A stretch of 58,233 nt of DNA, from assembly GCA_001310455.1 (NCBI GenBank), contig BAXG01000038.1:1-58233 (forward strand), read 5' to 3'. How positions within the stretch are numbered: position 1 is the stretch's first letter; each line of letters starts with the position of its first letter. The position numbers were made by a program, and so were the translations under genes. This stretch comes from Photobacterium sp. JCM 19050 (GTDB lineage: Bacteria > Pseudomonadota > Gammaproteobacteria > Enterobacterales > Vibrionaceae). Below, piece after piece: positions 8,248 through 17,006 of this stretch. Under the pieces are notes generated by a model. The model worked only from the letters and a program-made list of their open reading frames with translations, did not search any database and had not been told where the DNA came from.

Positions 8248-9477
8248 TCAGTGAAGGATACGGGCACGCATCGTACCGTCGATAGCCTTCAGTTTTTCAA
8301 GTGCCTTTTCAGATTGTTCGGTTTCAACATCAATAACTACATAACCAATATCGGCAGAAGTTTGCAGGTACTGGGCGGCGATGTTGATTCCTTCCTCAGC
8401 AAAGATGGTGTTGATCTTGGTGAGGATACCCGGGCGGTTCTGGTGAATGTGCAGCAGGCGTGATGTGCCTGAATGCTCTGGCAGGGACACCTCAGGGAAG
8501 TTGACGCTGGAGAGGGTCGAGCCATTGTCAGAGTACTTCGCCAGCTTGCCGGCGACTTCAATACCGATGTTCTCCTGGGCTTCCTGGGTGGAGCCACCAA
8601 CGTGTGGTGTGAGGATCACATTGTCGAATTTGGTCAACGGGGATTCAAACGGGTCTTTGTTGGTTTTTGGCTCTACCGGAAATACATCAATTGCAGCGCC
8701 GCTGATATGGCCGCTTTCCAGAGCAGAACACAGCGCATCGATTTCAACCACAGTGCCGCGGGCTGCATTAATGAAAATAGAGCCCGGCTTCATGCGCGCA
8801 AACTCTTCTGCACCCATCATATATTTGGTGCTGTCTGTTTCCGGTACATGCAGCGAAATCACGTCACATTTGTTGAGCAGTTCGCTCATGGTATCAACCT
8901 GAGTAGCATTGCCCAGAGAGAGCTTGTTTTCGATGTCGTAGTAGTAAACCCGCATACCGAGGTTTTCAGCCAGAATGCCCAGTTGGGTACCAATGTGGCC
9001 GTATCCGATGATGCCAAGGTTTTTGCCGCGGGCCTCGAAAGAGTTGTCAGCCGATTTCATCCATTCGCCACGATGCGCCATGGCATTTTTCTGGGGGATG
9101 CCGCGCATAAGCAGCAGTATTTCACCCAGTACCAGCTCAGCCACACTCCGGGTATTGGAAAACGGCGCGTTAAATACCGGAATACCACGCCGGGTAGCGG
9201 CTTTGAGATCGACCTGGTTGGTGCCGATGCAGAAGCAGCCGACGGCAACCAGTTTGTTTGCTTTGGCGAAAATATCTTCGGTCAGTTGGGTGCGGGAGCG
9301 GATACCGATGAAGTGGACATCTTTTACCGCTTCTTCCAGCTCTTTTCCTGCCAGGGAGCCCTTGTGATAGGCGATGTTGGTATAACCCGCCGCATTCAGG
9401 GTATCGACTGCGCTTTGATGGAGTCCTTCGAGCAGAAGGATCTTGATTTTACTCTTTTCGAGAGAAAAAGTTGCCAT
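8248..9477 (-). CDS. serA: D-3-phosphoglycerate dehydrogenase
   Basis: 409 aa, matching the E. coli length (410). It oxidises 3-phosphoglycerate to 3-phosphohydroxypyruvate, the first step of serine synthesis. Visible features are the NAD-binding motif LGIIGYGHIGTQLGILAENLG, the catalytic Arg/Glu/His region (INAARGTVVEIDAL ... TPHVGGSTQEAQENIG) and a C-terminal ACT domain starting near HQNRPGILTKINTIFAEEGIN. The ACT domain mediates feedback inhibition by serine in the E. coli enzyme. It is read leftward, 193 bp after rpiA, with the rpiA terminator between them. Confidence 0.98.
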   Translation of the reverse strand: MATFSLEKSKIKILLLEGLHQSAVDTLNAAGYTNIAYHKGSLAGKELEEAVKDVHFIGIRSRTQLTEDIFAKANKLVAVGCFCIGTNQVDLKAATRRGIPVFNAPFSNTRSVAELVLGEILLLMRGIPQKNAMAHRGEWMKSADNSFEARGKNLGIIGYGHIGTQLGILAENLGMRVYYYDIENKLSLGNATQVDTMSELLNKCDVISLHVPETDSTKYMMGAEEFARMKPGSIFINAARGTVVEIDALCSALESGHISGAAIDVFPVEPKTNKDPFESPLTKFDNVILTPHVGGSTQEAQENIGIEVAGKLAKYSDNGSTLSSVNFPEVSLPEHSGTSRLLHIHQNRPGILTKINTIFAEEGINIAAQYLQTSADIGYVVIDVETEQSEKALEKLKAIDGTMRARILH

Positions 9478-9612
9478 GTCAGGTTCTCATCCTTAAAAAC
9501 TACAAAAAATCAAATTAGGCCGTGCTTAGGTGTGATTGTTGTCGCGGTCCATACAGTGACTAACTTAACAAAAATTAACCGACATGGGTAAGAAAAATAC
9601 AAGTGCAGAAGA

Positions 9613-9642
9613 GAAAAAAAGCGCCAGTGAGAGGCGCTTTTA
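9613..9642 (-). terminator. Terminator after rpiA
   Basis: On the minus strand AAAAGCGCC, a 7-nt loop and GGCGC are followed by seven T, 29 bp past the rpiA stop. Confidence 0.88.
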
Positions 9643-9670
9643 AGTAATTGAATAACTTAGACGCAAACGT

Positions 9671-10324
9671 TTACCATTTTTTAACGCCGTCAGGGGTGCC
9701 GACAATAACAACATCGGCGCCGCGGTTTGCAAACAGGCCCACGGTTACAACGCCTGCGATGGCATTAATTTTGTCTTCCATCGCTTTGGGATCTGTAATT
9801 TCCATATTGTGCACATCAAGGATGACATTACCGTTATCTGTCACCACACCCTGGCGGTAACATGGGTCGCCACCGAGTTTTACCAGCTCTCTTGCCACAT
9901 AAGAACGGGCCATAGGGATAACTTCAACCGGCAGAGGGAAAGTGCCTAAAACATCCACTTCTTTGGTGTTATCGACGATACAGATGAATTTGTCTGCAAT
10001 TGCAGCAACAATCTTCTCGCGGGTCAGGGCTGCACCGCCGCCTTTGATCATATCTTTGGCTGCATTGATTTCGTCTGCGCCATCAACATAGATGTCGAGC
10101 GAGGCTACTTCGTTTGCATCAAAGACATTGATACCCAGATCTTTCAGACGCTCGGTTGAGGCCTCAGAACTGGATACCGCACCCTGGATCTGGTCTTTCA
10201 TTGAACCCAAGGCATCAATAAAGTGGTTAACCGTAGAGCCGGTACCGACACCAACAATGCTGCCTTTGGTCACGTATTCCAATGCTGCCTGGCCGGCGGC
10301 TTTTTTCATTTCGTCTTGGGTCAT
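9671..10324 (-). CDS. rpiA: Ribose-5-phosphate isomerase A
   Basis: 217 aa. It interconverts ribulose 5-phosphate and ribose 5-phosphate. The substrate-binding segments [37 protein letters not shown] and [18 protein letters not shown] are conserved. Two ATGs lie 6 nt apart. The second (10324) is chosen because AGGAG sits 7 nt upstream of it and it gives MTQDEMKK, the family's usual start; the first would leave only 1 nt to AGGAG. It is preceded by ygfA on the same strand and followed by a terminator. Confidence 0.96.
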   Translation of the reverse strand: MTQDEMKKAAGQAALEYVTKGSIVGVGTGSTVNHFIDALGSMKDQIQGAVSSSEASTERLKDLGINVFDANEVASLDIYVDGADEINAAKDMIKGGGAALTREKIVAAIADKFICIVDNTKEVDVLGTFPLPVEVIPMARSYVARELVKLGGDPCYRQGVVTDNGNVILDVHNMEITDPKAMEDKINAIAGVVTVGLFANRGADVVIVGTPDGVKKW

Positions 10325-10456
10325 TGCCATTCTCCTGAAAAGCCCAAAGTCAGTGTCGGGATGAACAAACAACATTTTGTTCAATCACGGGTTAGCTGGC
10401 GGGGATTATATCGAACCCGGCTAAGGGCGTCAGGGGCTAAAACTGTGATCCGGTTA

Positions 10457-11047
10457 TCAGTTCCACTGCCAGTGGCGGGAAGGGGTAATAATCTCCGGAA
10501 GCGGAACATCCCAGATTTCAGACGGGAGTTGGTCGACTTGCTGGCAGTCATGGGCGATACCTATAGGGCGGCGCCGCGCCGGAAGCAAACCAGGGGGCCA
10601 GTGTCCTGTCGTAATACCCGCCGCCCATTCCAAGTCTTTGCCCCTGATTGTCGAACGCAACCAGTGGGGTGCCGATGAGATCGAGCCGCTGCGCGGGAAG
10701 CACATCCCGGATATCCAGTCTGGGTTCAGGGATGTCGTAGCGGTTGGGGACCATCACGCTGTCCTTGCGGTAATGTAGGAACAGCAGGTTCCCGGGGCTG
10801 AATGGATGAATCACGGGAAGGTAAACTTGTTTGCCCGCATGCCAGCATGCGTCAATCAGGGGACGGGTATCCAGCTCACCGTCGACTGGCAGGTATAGCG
10901 CGATATGCCGGGCATCGGAAAACGCAGGTGCGGAAATAAAGCGAAGGCTCAGTTCATGAGCGGCCTGGGCTTGTTGATCCTGAGATAACGAGCGCCGGCG
11001 TTGCCGGATTTTTTTCTCAGAGCCTGACGGAGATCCTGCGAAGTCAT
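10457..11047 (-). CDS. ygfA: 5-formyltetrahydrofolate cyclo-ligase (two frame breaks)
   Basis: Converts 5-formyl-THF to 5,10-methenyl-THF with ATP. The folate/ATP motifs YLPVIHPFSPGNLLFLHY, TPLVAFDNQGQRLGMGGGYYDRTL and C-terminal GIAHDCQQVDQLP are visible. The start is ATG 11047: AAGGA lies 7 nt upstream and it gives MTSQDLRQALRKK, but the T7 run at 11009-11015 needs one more base to continue into IRQRRRSL. A second break lies near 10568-10580 in a GC-rich stretch, between the GGGYYDRTL and PIGIAHDC blocks. Both look like sequence errors. Location directly downstream of 6S RNA is the classical ssrS-ygfA arrangement. Confidence 0.88.
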
Positions 11048-11159
11048 AACACATCCTTTTGTCGGCAAATCGGTTTTGGTGCCATCGTAAAAGGAATGTG
11101 GGATTCAGGAAAGCTTTGCGACGGTTTCTGTAATAACAAAGACAGACCGTAAGAAAGGT

Positions 11160-11336
11160 ATACCCCAGAGTGCCGTTGGAGTCTTAGCCCTTGAACCCTA
11201 CGGTTCAAGGCGGGCCTGCAATACCAACCGTAGGCTTCCCGGTACGTGCCGGGCATGCTCAATAGCCAGTAAGTACAAACCTTTGGTGTTAACATCGGCT
11301 CAGGGACATCGACACCTGACGCACACCCCAGGGAGA
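11160..11336 (-). ncRNA. ssrS: 6S RNA
   Basis: Read on the minus strand between zapA and ygfA, the expected place. The ends pair as a long closing stem (CCCUGGGGUGU near 11330 with ACUCUGGGG near 11166). Internal landmarks of 6S RNA are present: GUCCCUGAGCCGAU in the 5' arm, UGAGCAUGCCCGG, and the 3' hairpin CCUUGAACC...GGUUCAAGGG. 6S RNA mimics an open promoter and sequesters sigma-70 RNA polymerase in stationary phase. The ends are estimated from the stem, so they may be off by several bases. Confidence 0.9.
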
Positions 11337-11346
11337 ATTCGTTTTA

Positions 11347-11649
11347 TCAGCTTTTGCTATGTGAAAGCAAGGCTTGTTCAATCGTTGTTTGCAGCATATT
11401 AATCCGCTGCGTCATTTCTGCCATGTCATCAGCATTTTTGTTTCGCTCACTGTGGAGCTCATAGCAGAGGTTCAGGGCAGCGATAGTCACCAGCTGCTCC
11501 GTGTTTGAAACTTTAGTGCGTCCGGCCAGTTCCTGCAAGCGTTTATCGACATCTTCTGCTGCACGCAACAACGCGTCCTCTTGCCCTTGCGGACAATTTA
11601 CGCGCAGAGTGCGCCCAAAAATGGTGATCTCAACAGCTTGCGTGCTCAT
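11347..11649 (-). CDS. zapA: Cell division protein ZapA
   Basis: 100 aa, similar to E. coli ZapA (109 aa). The N-terminus [22 protein letters not shown] and the central [14 protein letters not shown] are typical, and the C-terminal half is a predicted coiled coil. ZapA binds FtsZ and bundles protofilaments at midcell. It is divergent from ygfB across 253 bp and followed within about 10 bp by 6S RNA, so the two may share a transcript. Confidence 0.93.
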   Translation of the reverse strand: MSTQAVEITIFGRTLRVNCPQGQEDALLRAAEDVDKRLQELAGRTKVSNTEQLVTIAALNLCYELHSERNKNADDMAEMTQRINMLQTTIEQALLSHSKS

Positions 11650-11902
11650 TCTGTTTTCTGGCTCCTGTCAGGATGCGGGAAGCACCCCGTCGCAACGGAG
11701 GAAAACTATAGAAAATGAGGGTAGAAGTTTCAAGTGGTTCGGGGCGTTAGCGGGGCACAGGTGCCGCCTTTGCCAGCGGCTTTGTCAGAAATTGAGCGAT
11801 TAGTCGGTTTCTTTTTCTGACAGGCACGAGCAGCGAGGCAAAAATTGCAGTGTATCGTGTTAGGATTATGCGGTTAGAGAACAAACCAAGAAGGGCAAGA
11901 CT

Positions 11903-12469
11903 GTGAGTGAGACAAACCGTCTGGATTACGAAAAAGCCGCCTCAACCCTGATGGCGAACAGCCTGGCCGTGTCGCCGGCGGAACTGCACGGACTGCTCTC
12001 CGGAATGCTTTGTGGTGGCATGTCGCCGGAAGGTACCGACTGGCTGCCGATGCTTTATGATTTTACCAACGAGGGAATGGGGTGGCCGGAAGCGCCGCGC
12101 GAAATGGCAATCAGCTGTTTTGACACCCTGGTGGAATCTCTGAATGACGACAGCCTGGGTTTTGCTATGTGGCTGCCGGAAAATGCCGGTGTTATTGAAC
12201 ATGCTGAAGCATTGAGTGAATGGGTTAATACCTTCATGGCAGGACTTGGGCTTGCCGGCATCAAGATTGGTGAGCTCAGCGCAGAAAGCAAAGAGGCGCT
12301 GGAAGACCTGCGTGAAATTGCACAACTTGGCGTTGATGAAGACGATGACATGGAAGAGCAGGCAAACCTGCTTGAACAGGTCGCTGAGCATGTGCGTATG
12401 TGTGCGCTGGTTCTCCATGCGGAACTGGGTAAAAAACTGAAAACGGATGAGAGCCGTACCCTGCACTAA
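11903..12469 (+). CDS. ygfB: UPF0149 family protein YgfB
   Basis: 188 aa, acidic, all-helical. The motifs SPAELHGLLSGMLCGG, WVNTFMAGLGLAG and MCALVLHAEL fit YgfB/UPF0149. Its function is not well defined in enterobacteria. In E. coli and vibrios pepP follows ygfB; here ubiH follows after only 58 bp, so pepP is missing from this locus. It starts the ygfB-ubiH-ubiI operon. The upstream 253 bp hold the divergent zapA promoter but no other gene. Confidence 0.92.
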   Translation: MSETNRLDYEKAASTLMANSLAVSPAELHGLLSGMLCGGMSPEGTDWLPMLYDFTNEGMGWPEAPREMAISCFDTLVESLNDDSLGFAMWLPENAGVIEHAEALSEWVNTFMAGLGLAGIKIGELSAESKEALEDLREIAQLGVDEDDDMEEQANLLEQVAEHVRMCALVLHAELGKKLKTDESRTLH

Positions 12470-12527
12470 AGAGGTACGCGAAATAGCGAAGGTACAAAAA
12501 TAGCAATGGTTCGGGACTGAGGCAGAC

Positions 12528-13730
12528 ATGAAGCAGTACGATGTGGTCATCGCTGGCGGGGCCATGGCTGGTGCAACACTGGCACTGGCGTTGGACAGAT
12601 TATGCCGCCATAAATTGAATGGCAGAAAACTCTCAATTGCAGTGGTGGAAGCTGTTGCGCCGGAGTTGGACAGCCATCCGGGTTATGATGCCCGCAGTAT
12701 CGCGCTTGCCCTGGGGTCTTGCCGTCAACTCGATGAGATTGGCATCTGGCAGGCCCTCGAGCCCTATGCGACCGCTATCGAACATGTTCATGTGTCTGAT
12801 CGAGGCCATTGCGGGATGACACCGATTGCTGCGTCGGAATACGGTGTCCCTTACCTGGGAAATGTGGTTGAGCTGGCTGACTGTGGCCGGGTTTTCCATG
12901 ACGCTATGTCAGCGGTTGAAAACATCGCTCTCTTTTGCCCCGACAGCGTGACGGGAGTGGCCCGGACTGAGGAAAAGGTCACGGTTAACCTTGCCTCGGG
13001 AGAAACGCTGGAAGCCGGGCTGCTGGTCGCGGCTGACGGTGCGGTCTCGGACAGTTGTGACGCTATTGGCATTGGCCGGGATGAGCATGATTTTGGCCAG
13101 GTGGCGGTGATTGCCAATGTCTCGACGTCTCAATCTCATCAGGGAAGGGCATTTGAACGCTTTACCGAGCATGGCCCTGTCGCCTTGCTGCCCATGTCAC
13201 AGGGGCGTTGCTCCTTGGTGTGGTGTATGCCTCCTGATGAAGCTGAAAACGTGCTCGCAATGGACGAAAACGCATTTGCAAACCGGCTCCAACAAGCCTT
13301 TGGCTGGCGCCTGGGCGAGGTTACTCAGGTAGGTGAGCGTTTTTCCTACCCGCTGATCTTGCGCCGGGCAACGCGCACGACCAGCCACCGTTTTGCCGTG
13401 GTGGGGAATGCCGCCCAGACCCTGCACCCGATTGCTGGGCAAGGATTTAACCTTGGCCTGAGGGATGTGCTGAGCCTGTCTGAAGAGATTGTTGCTGGCC
13501 TTGCCCGCGGCGAATCAGCAGGCGATTTTGGTCAGTTAAGCCAATATCGCCAGCGAAGGGAGCAGGACAGGGAAGAAACTGTAATGCTGACAGCTGGGCT
13601 GGTTTACGGGTTTTCGTCCACGTCAATATTGTTTGCTCTCGGGCGAAACCTGGGATTAATGGCCATGGCTGGCAGCCAAACCCTTAAAACACCTTTAGTA
13701 CAACGGACAATGGGACTGGTAACACGATGA
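12528..13730 (+). CDS. ubiH: 2-octaprenyl-6-methoxyphenol hydroxylase UbiH
   Basis: 400 aa FAD-dependent aromatic hydroxylase of aerobic ubiquinone synthesis (C1 hydroxylation). The N-terminal dinucleotide motif VVIAGGAMAGATLALAL, the mid-protein DG motif (LLVAADGAVSD) and the FAD-ribityl motif (VVGNAAQTLHPIAGQGFNLGLRD) define the UbiH/UbiI/UbiF family. UbiH is assigned rather than UbiI from its first position in the ubiH-ubiI pair. It overlaps ubiI by 4 bp (ATGA), suggesting translational coupling. Confidence 0.92.
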   Translation: MKQYDVVIAGGAMAGATLALALDRLCRHKLNGRKLSIAVVEAVAPELDSHPGYDARSIALALGSCRQLDEIGIWQALEPYATAIEHVHVSDRGHCGMTPIAASEYGVPYLGNVVELADCGRVFHDAMSAVENIALFCPDSVTGVARTEEKVTVNLASGETLEAGLLVAADGAVSDSCDAIGIGRDEHDFGQVAVIANVSTSQSHQGRAFERFTEHGPVALLPMSQGRCSLVWCMPPDEAENVLAMDENAFANRLQQAFGWRLGEVTQVGERFSYPLILRRATRTTSHRFAVVGNAAQTLHPIAGQGFNLGLRDVLSLSEEIVAGLARGESAGDFGQLSQYRQRREQDREETVMLTAGLVYGFSSTSILFALGRNLGLMAMAGSQTLKTPLVQRTMGLVTR

Positions 13731-14956
13731 TGATGAAAAGTGTCGATATCGCCATTATTGGCGGCGGTATGGTTGGACTGACACTGGCGGCCGCGCTGGC
13801 TGAAACCGAATTGCGGGTCGCGGTCATAGAGGGGACGTTACCGGATGAAACCCTTAACCCCTTGCCGGATGTCCGGGTTTCGGCTCTCAGCCGGGCAAGC
13901 GAGCGTATTCTTCGTCGTGTTGGGGCCTGGGATGGCATCATTTCCCGCCGTGCAGCGCCGTACATGGCAATGAAGGTCTGGGAGCAGGACAGCTTCGCTA
14001 ACATTGGCTTCAAGGCCGATGACCTGGGTCAGCCGGATCTGGGTCATATTGTGGAAAACCGGGTTATCCAGCTGGCTTTGCTTGATCGGGTAACGCGGCA
14101 GGACAATGTAGAGCTGTTCGCGCCTGACCGTTGCCAGTCTCTGGCAATGGGGGAAAACGAAGCTTGGCTGACACTGGAGTCTGGGCAGTCGCTGACCGCC
14201 AAGCTGGTGGTGGGGGCAGATGGTGCCAACTCCTGGCTGCGAAACAAAGCCGATATCCCCCTTACATGGCGCGATTACGGCCATAGCGCGCTGGTTGCCA
14301 ATATCCGTTGTAGCGAGCCTCATGATGGTGTTGCCCGCCAAATTTTCACACCAGAGGGGCCGCTGGCATTCCTGCCGCTATCTGAACCGGATTTGTGCTC
14401 CATTGTGTGGTCACTGCCACCGGAAAAAGCGGACAGGCTGGTCACAATGGATGAAGAGAGCTTTAACAAGCAACTGACCGTGGCGTTTGATAATCAGCTG
14501 GGTCTATGCCGGGTGGAAGGGGACAGAGCAGCCTTCCCGCTTAAAATGCGTTATGCACGTGATTTTGCCAAAAACCGGATAGCTCTTGTCGGAGACGCCG
14601 CACATACCATTCATCCGTTGGCTGGACAGGGGGTAAACCTCGGGCTTCTGGATGCTGCTTCACTGGCAGAGGATTTGGTGTCACTGTGGCAGCAGGGCAA
14701 AGATATCGGTCTTCATGAAAACCTTCGCCACTACGAGCGTTGGCGAAAAGCAGAAGCTGCCAAGATGATCGCTGCCATGCAGGGTTTTCGTGAGTTGTTT
14801 GATGGTGCCAATCCGCTCAAGAAACTGGCGAGAGGTATCGGGATGGTAGCCGCAGATGTGTTACCGGGAGTCAAACAACAGTTTATGTTACGAGCCTGGG
14901 TCTTGAGGGTGATTTACCTGACTTGGCAAAAATGCGGTAAAAAACAGGTTTTATAG
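13727..14956 (+). CDS. ubiI: Ubiquinone biosynthesis hydroxylase UbiI (VisC)
   Basis: 409 aa paralogue of UbiH with the same three FAD motifs: IAIIGGGMVGLTLAAALAE, LVVGADGANSWLR and LVGDAAHTIHPLAGQGVNLGLLD. UbiI performs the C5 hydroxylation of ubiquinone synthesis in E. coli. It has a 4-bp overlap with ubiH and is followed by a strong terminator 17 bp after the stop, closing the operon. In E. coli gcvTHP lies beyond; here only gcvH does. Confidence 0.93.
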   Translation: MMMKSVDIAIIGGGMVGLTLAAALAETELRVAVIEGTLPDETLNPLPDVRVSALSRASERILRRVGAWDGIISRRAAPYMAMKVWEQDSFANIGFKADDLGQPDLGHIVENRVIQLALLDRVTRQDNVELFAPDRCQSLAMGENEAWLTLESGQSLTAKLVVGADGANSWLRNKADIPLTWRDYGHSALVANIRCSEPHDGVARQIFTPEGPLAFLPLSEPDLCSIVWSLPPEKADRLVTMDEESFNKQLTVAFDNQLGLCRVEGDRAAFPLKMRYARDFAKNRIALVGDAAHTIHPLAGQGVNLGLLDAASLAEDLVSLWQQGKDIGLHENLRHYERWRKAEAAKMIAAMQGFRELFDGANPLKKLARGIGMVAADVLPGVKQQFMLRAWVLRVIYLTWQKCGKKQVL

Positions 14957-14973
14957 TCACTGATTGAATCTGT

Positions 14974-14999
14974 AAGCCAGTCAAACGACTGGCTTTTTT
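14974..14999 (+). terminator. Terminator after ubiI
   Basis: AAGCCAGTC and GACTGGCTT form a perfect 9-bp stem with an AAAC tetraloop and a T6 run. Confidence 0.93.
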
Positions 15000-15098
15000 G
15001 CGTCTGCCACATTCCCTTGATCAACTTAAAACAATTGCCGGATTATCAGAATATTTCCTTGCAGAGTTTCAGGCTGTCTTCTAACTTGGCTTTAGTAG

Positions 15099-15156
15099 AA
15101 ACAAACCGGTGTCGGGCGAACCGCTGGACAGGCACCTGTCTTGCCGATGTTTGTTT
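15099..15156 (+). other. Two-tier stem-loop in the gcvH leader
   Basis: The outer arms AAACAAAC (15099-15106) and GTTTGTTT (15149-15156) are perfectly complementary. CGG/CCG extends the stem, and an inner inverted repeat GACAGG/CCTGTC lies at 15127-15140. It ends 41 bp before the gcvH start. It does not show the conserved core of the glycine riboswitch. It may be a regulatory leader or a terminator remnant. Confidence 0.5.
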
Positions 15157-15197
15157 AACAATCCCTGGCCGGAAGATTTAAGGAAGGATCGAGAAAG

Positions 15198-15590
15198 ATG
15201 AGCAACATTCCCACAGAATTGAGCTTTACTAATACCCATGAATGGGTGCGTCCGGAAGGAGATGGTGTTTTTACCATCGGCATTACCGATCATGCGCAGG
15301 CGCTGCTGGGTGACATGGTATTTATTGACACCCCGGATGTCGGTAATCAGGTAGATGCCGGTGATGATGTGGCGGTGGCCGAGTCTGTTAAAGCGGCATC
15401 GGACATCTACTCTCCGCTGACCGGCGAAGTGCTGGCAGTTAACGAAGATCTTGAAGGATCGCCTGAGTTGGTGAATTCAGATCCTTACGGAGACGGTTGG
15501 TTGTTTCAGATAAAAGCTGACGATCCGGCTGAACTGAATGAACTGCTTTCAGCGGAAGATTACGAGGCGATGATTGAGGAAGACGAGTAA
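15198..15590 (+). CDS. gcvH: Glycine cleavage system H protein
   Basis: 130 aa, about the usual length. It carries lipoic acid on the lysine in [16 protein letters not shown] (about residue 65) and shuttles the aminomethyl group between P, T and L proteins. The N-terminus [18 protein letters not shown] is diagnostic. RBS AAGGA lies upstream. It stands alone: no gcvT precedes it and no gcvP follows, unlike the usual gcv operons, so the partners must lie elsewhere. A bidirectional terminator follows. Confidence 0.96.
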   Translation: MSNIPTELSFTNTHEWVRPEGDGVFTIGITDHAQALLGDMVFIDTPDVGNQVDAGDDVAVAESVKAASDIYSPLTGEVLAVNEDLEGSPELVNSDPYGDGWLFQIKADDPAELNELLSAEDYEAMIEEDE

Positions 15591-15621
15591 TCTCAGTCTC
15601 TTTCTTCAGGAACCTGAAATG

Positions 15622-15651
15622 AAAATCCCCGGCTCACAGACCGGGGATTTT
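15622..15651. terminator. Bidirectional terminator between gcvH and ytfK
   Basis: AAAATCCCCGG and CCGGGGATTTT pair around an 8-nt loop. The symmetrical A and T flanks give a T tract on either strand, serving gcvH (+) and ytfK (-). Confidence 0.92.
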
Positions 15652-15681
15652 GCGATACGTTAAGACCTGTTTATACAGGTC

Positions 15682-15888
15682 TTAGTACTCCAAGGCGCGC
15701 ATTCTTCTTATTTCCTGGTTTATTTCCTTCACCGTCCGGTAATGCCTGTGCTCAGGCTTGACCGGAACCAGCAACATACCTTCATTAAACTCGAATCCAC
15801 CGCGTCCCGCGATATAGACCCGGCCACTGAAAAGGCGGCTGACATGTTTGGCGATGAGTTTTGGAATGTAACGCTTGAAAATGCGCAT
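15682..15888 (-). CDS. ytfK: YtfK-like protein (DUF1107), stringent-response modulator family
   Basis: 68 aa, exactly the length of E. coli YtfK. The pattern IF-RY-P---AK-V--LF-GR-YI----FEF is shared over its length. In E. coli YtfK interacts with SpoT and promotes (p)ppGpp accumulation during phosphate or fatty-acid starvation. GGGGAG lies 4 nt before the ATG on the minus strand. It is monocistronic, ending into the terminator shared with gcvH. The family call is from recalled sequence, and its function here is inferred. Confidence 0.8.
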   Translation of the reverse strand: MRIFKRYIPKLIAKHVSRLFSGRVYIAGRGGFEFNEGMLLVPVKPEHRHYRTVKEINQEIRRMRALEY

Positions 15889-16043
15889 TTTCTCCCCTTG
15901 CAGCAGTATGTCCGTGTACGGCGGTCATTATACCTGCCCAATGATGACGGCACTGTGATGCCTGTGCCTTCCTCACCCAATAGACCGGGGAATTTGGTGC
16001 ATTAGTTCAAAAAACTGAAATTTGACGGTTATTGCCTCTGTGA

Positions 16044-16981
16044 TCATAAATTTCTCAAGCGTGATACTTCATTCTCAATGGTATGAATAACCCTGTCTTT
16101 TAACCAGCTTATCCGAGGGTTGGCTGAATCGGATGTACGCCAAATTAGGCGAATATCAAAACTGGCAACCGGGATTGGTGGCGGGCTGAGAATCAGGCCG
16201 TCATCGAAGCTGTCTATTCGGGCCATCAATTCCGCCACGATGCAAAGCAGATTACGGCCTTTCAGCAGGCGGCGAACGGTGAGAAATCGTTGGGAGCCCA
16301 TGGCGACATGCCGGCTAAAACCCATATCGCTGAGCGTCTTGTCCACAGGGCTTTGTAATTTGCCGTCAGCGGTGACCAGGGCGTGGGGTGTCAGCAGGTA
16401 ATCTGAAAGTGGGACAGGTGCATTGAGACCGGTAGATTCGGCATCAAACAGGCAGACATGCTGCTCTTCGTAGATTTTCTGTGCGCTGTAACGGGCAGTA
16501 TTTTCCGGATCCATGGCGCCGATCACGACATCGACTTCGTTGTCTGACAGGGCTTTTTGGTAGTTTTCACGATCAACCGGGCGAAAACTCAACTGGGATC
16601 CCGGTGCTGACGCCATCAGGTTGTCGAAAAGAACAGGGCAAAAATAAGCTCCGCGTAGTCGGTCAGGCCAATGCGCAGGGAGCCGGTATAAACCGATGGA
16701 TCAAAGAGAGGCGATTTTAAGATTCGGTGGGTGATGGTATTGAGCACTTCTTCAACCACAGGTGCCACTTCCTTGGCCCTGGCGGTTGGCACCATTTCAT
16801 GGCCCTGACGGATAAACAGCGGATCATCAAGTAAGGTGCGCAGCCTTGCCAGTGAGTGGCTCATGGCTGATTGCCCAACAGCAACTTTATCCGCAGCGCG
16901 GGTCACGCTGCGAGTTTCCATCAGTGCATCGAATACAATCAGCAAATTCAGGTCGATGGCGCGCCAGTTAACGTCTTTCAT
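16044..16981 (-). CDS. LysR-family transcriptional regulator (one frame break near 16636)
   Basis: About 312 aa once one base is restored. The N-terminal helix-turn-helix is clear (SVTRAADKVAVGQSAMSHSL, residues ~24-43), then PLFIRQGHEMVPTARA and a periplasmic-binding-like effector domain. The start resembles the NodD/LeuO/SyrM branch (WRAIDLNLLIVFDALMETRS). The frame breaks in LIFA-PVLFDNLMA, where CCCC is read as CCC. The effector and targets are unknown. It lies 25 bp downstream of the YbaK-like gene on the same strand, so it may be the last gene of a ygfZ-ybaK-lysR unit. Confidence 0.85.
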
Positions 16982-17006
16982 GACTTCCTTTTACTCATTA
17001 AAGCCG

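Noticed and set aside
8473..9591. 372-aa open frame antisense to serA
   Set aside because: It is fully covered by the strongly conserved serA on the other strand, and its composition is that of a shadow frame.
14957..15197. Glycine riboswitch before gcvH
   Set aside because: The conserved riboswitch core and tandem aptamer arrangement are not seen; only an unrelated stem-loop is present.
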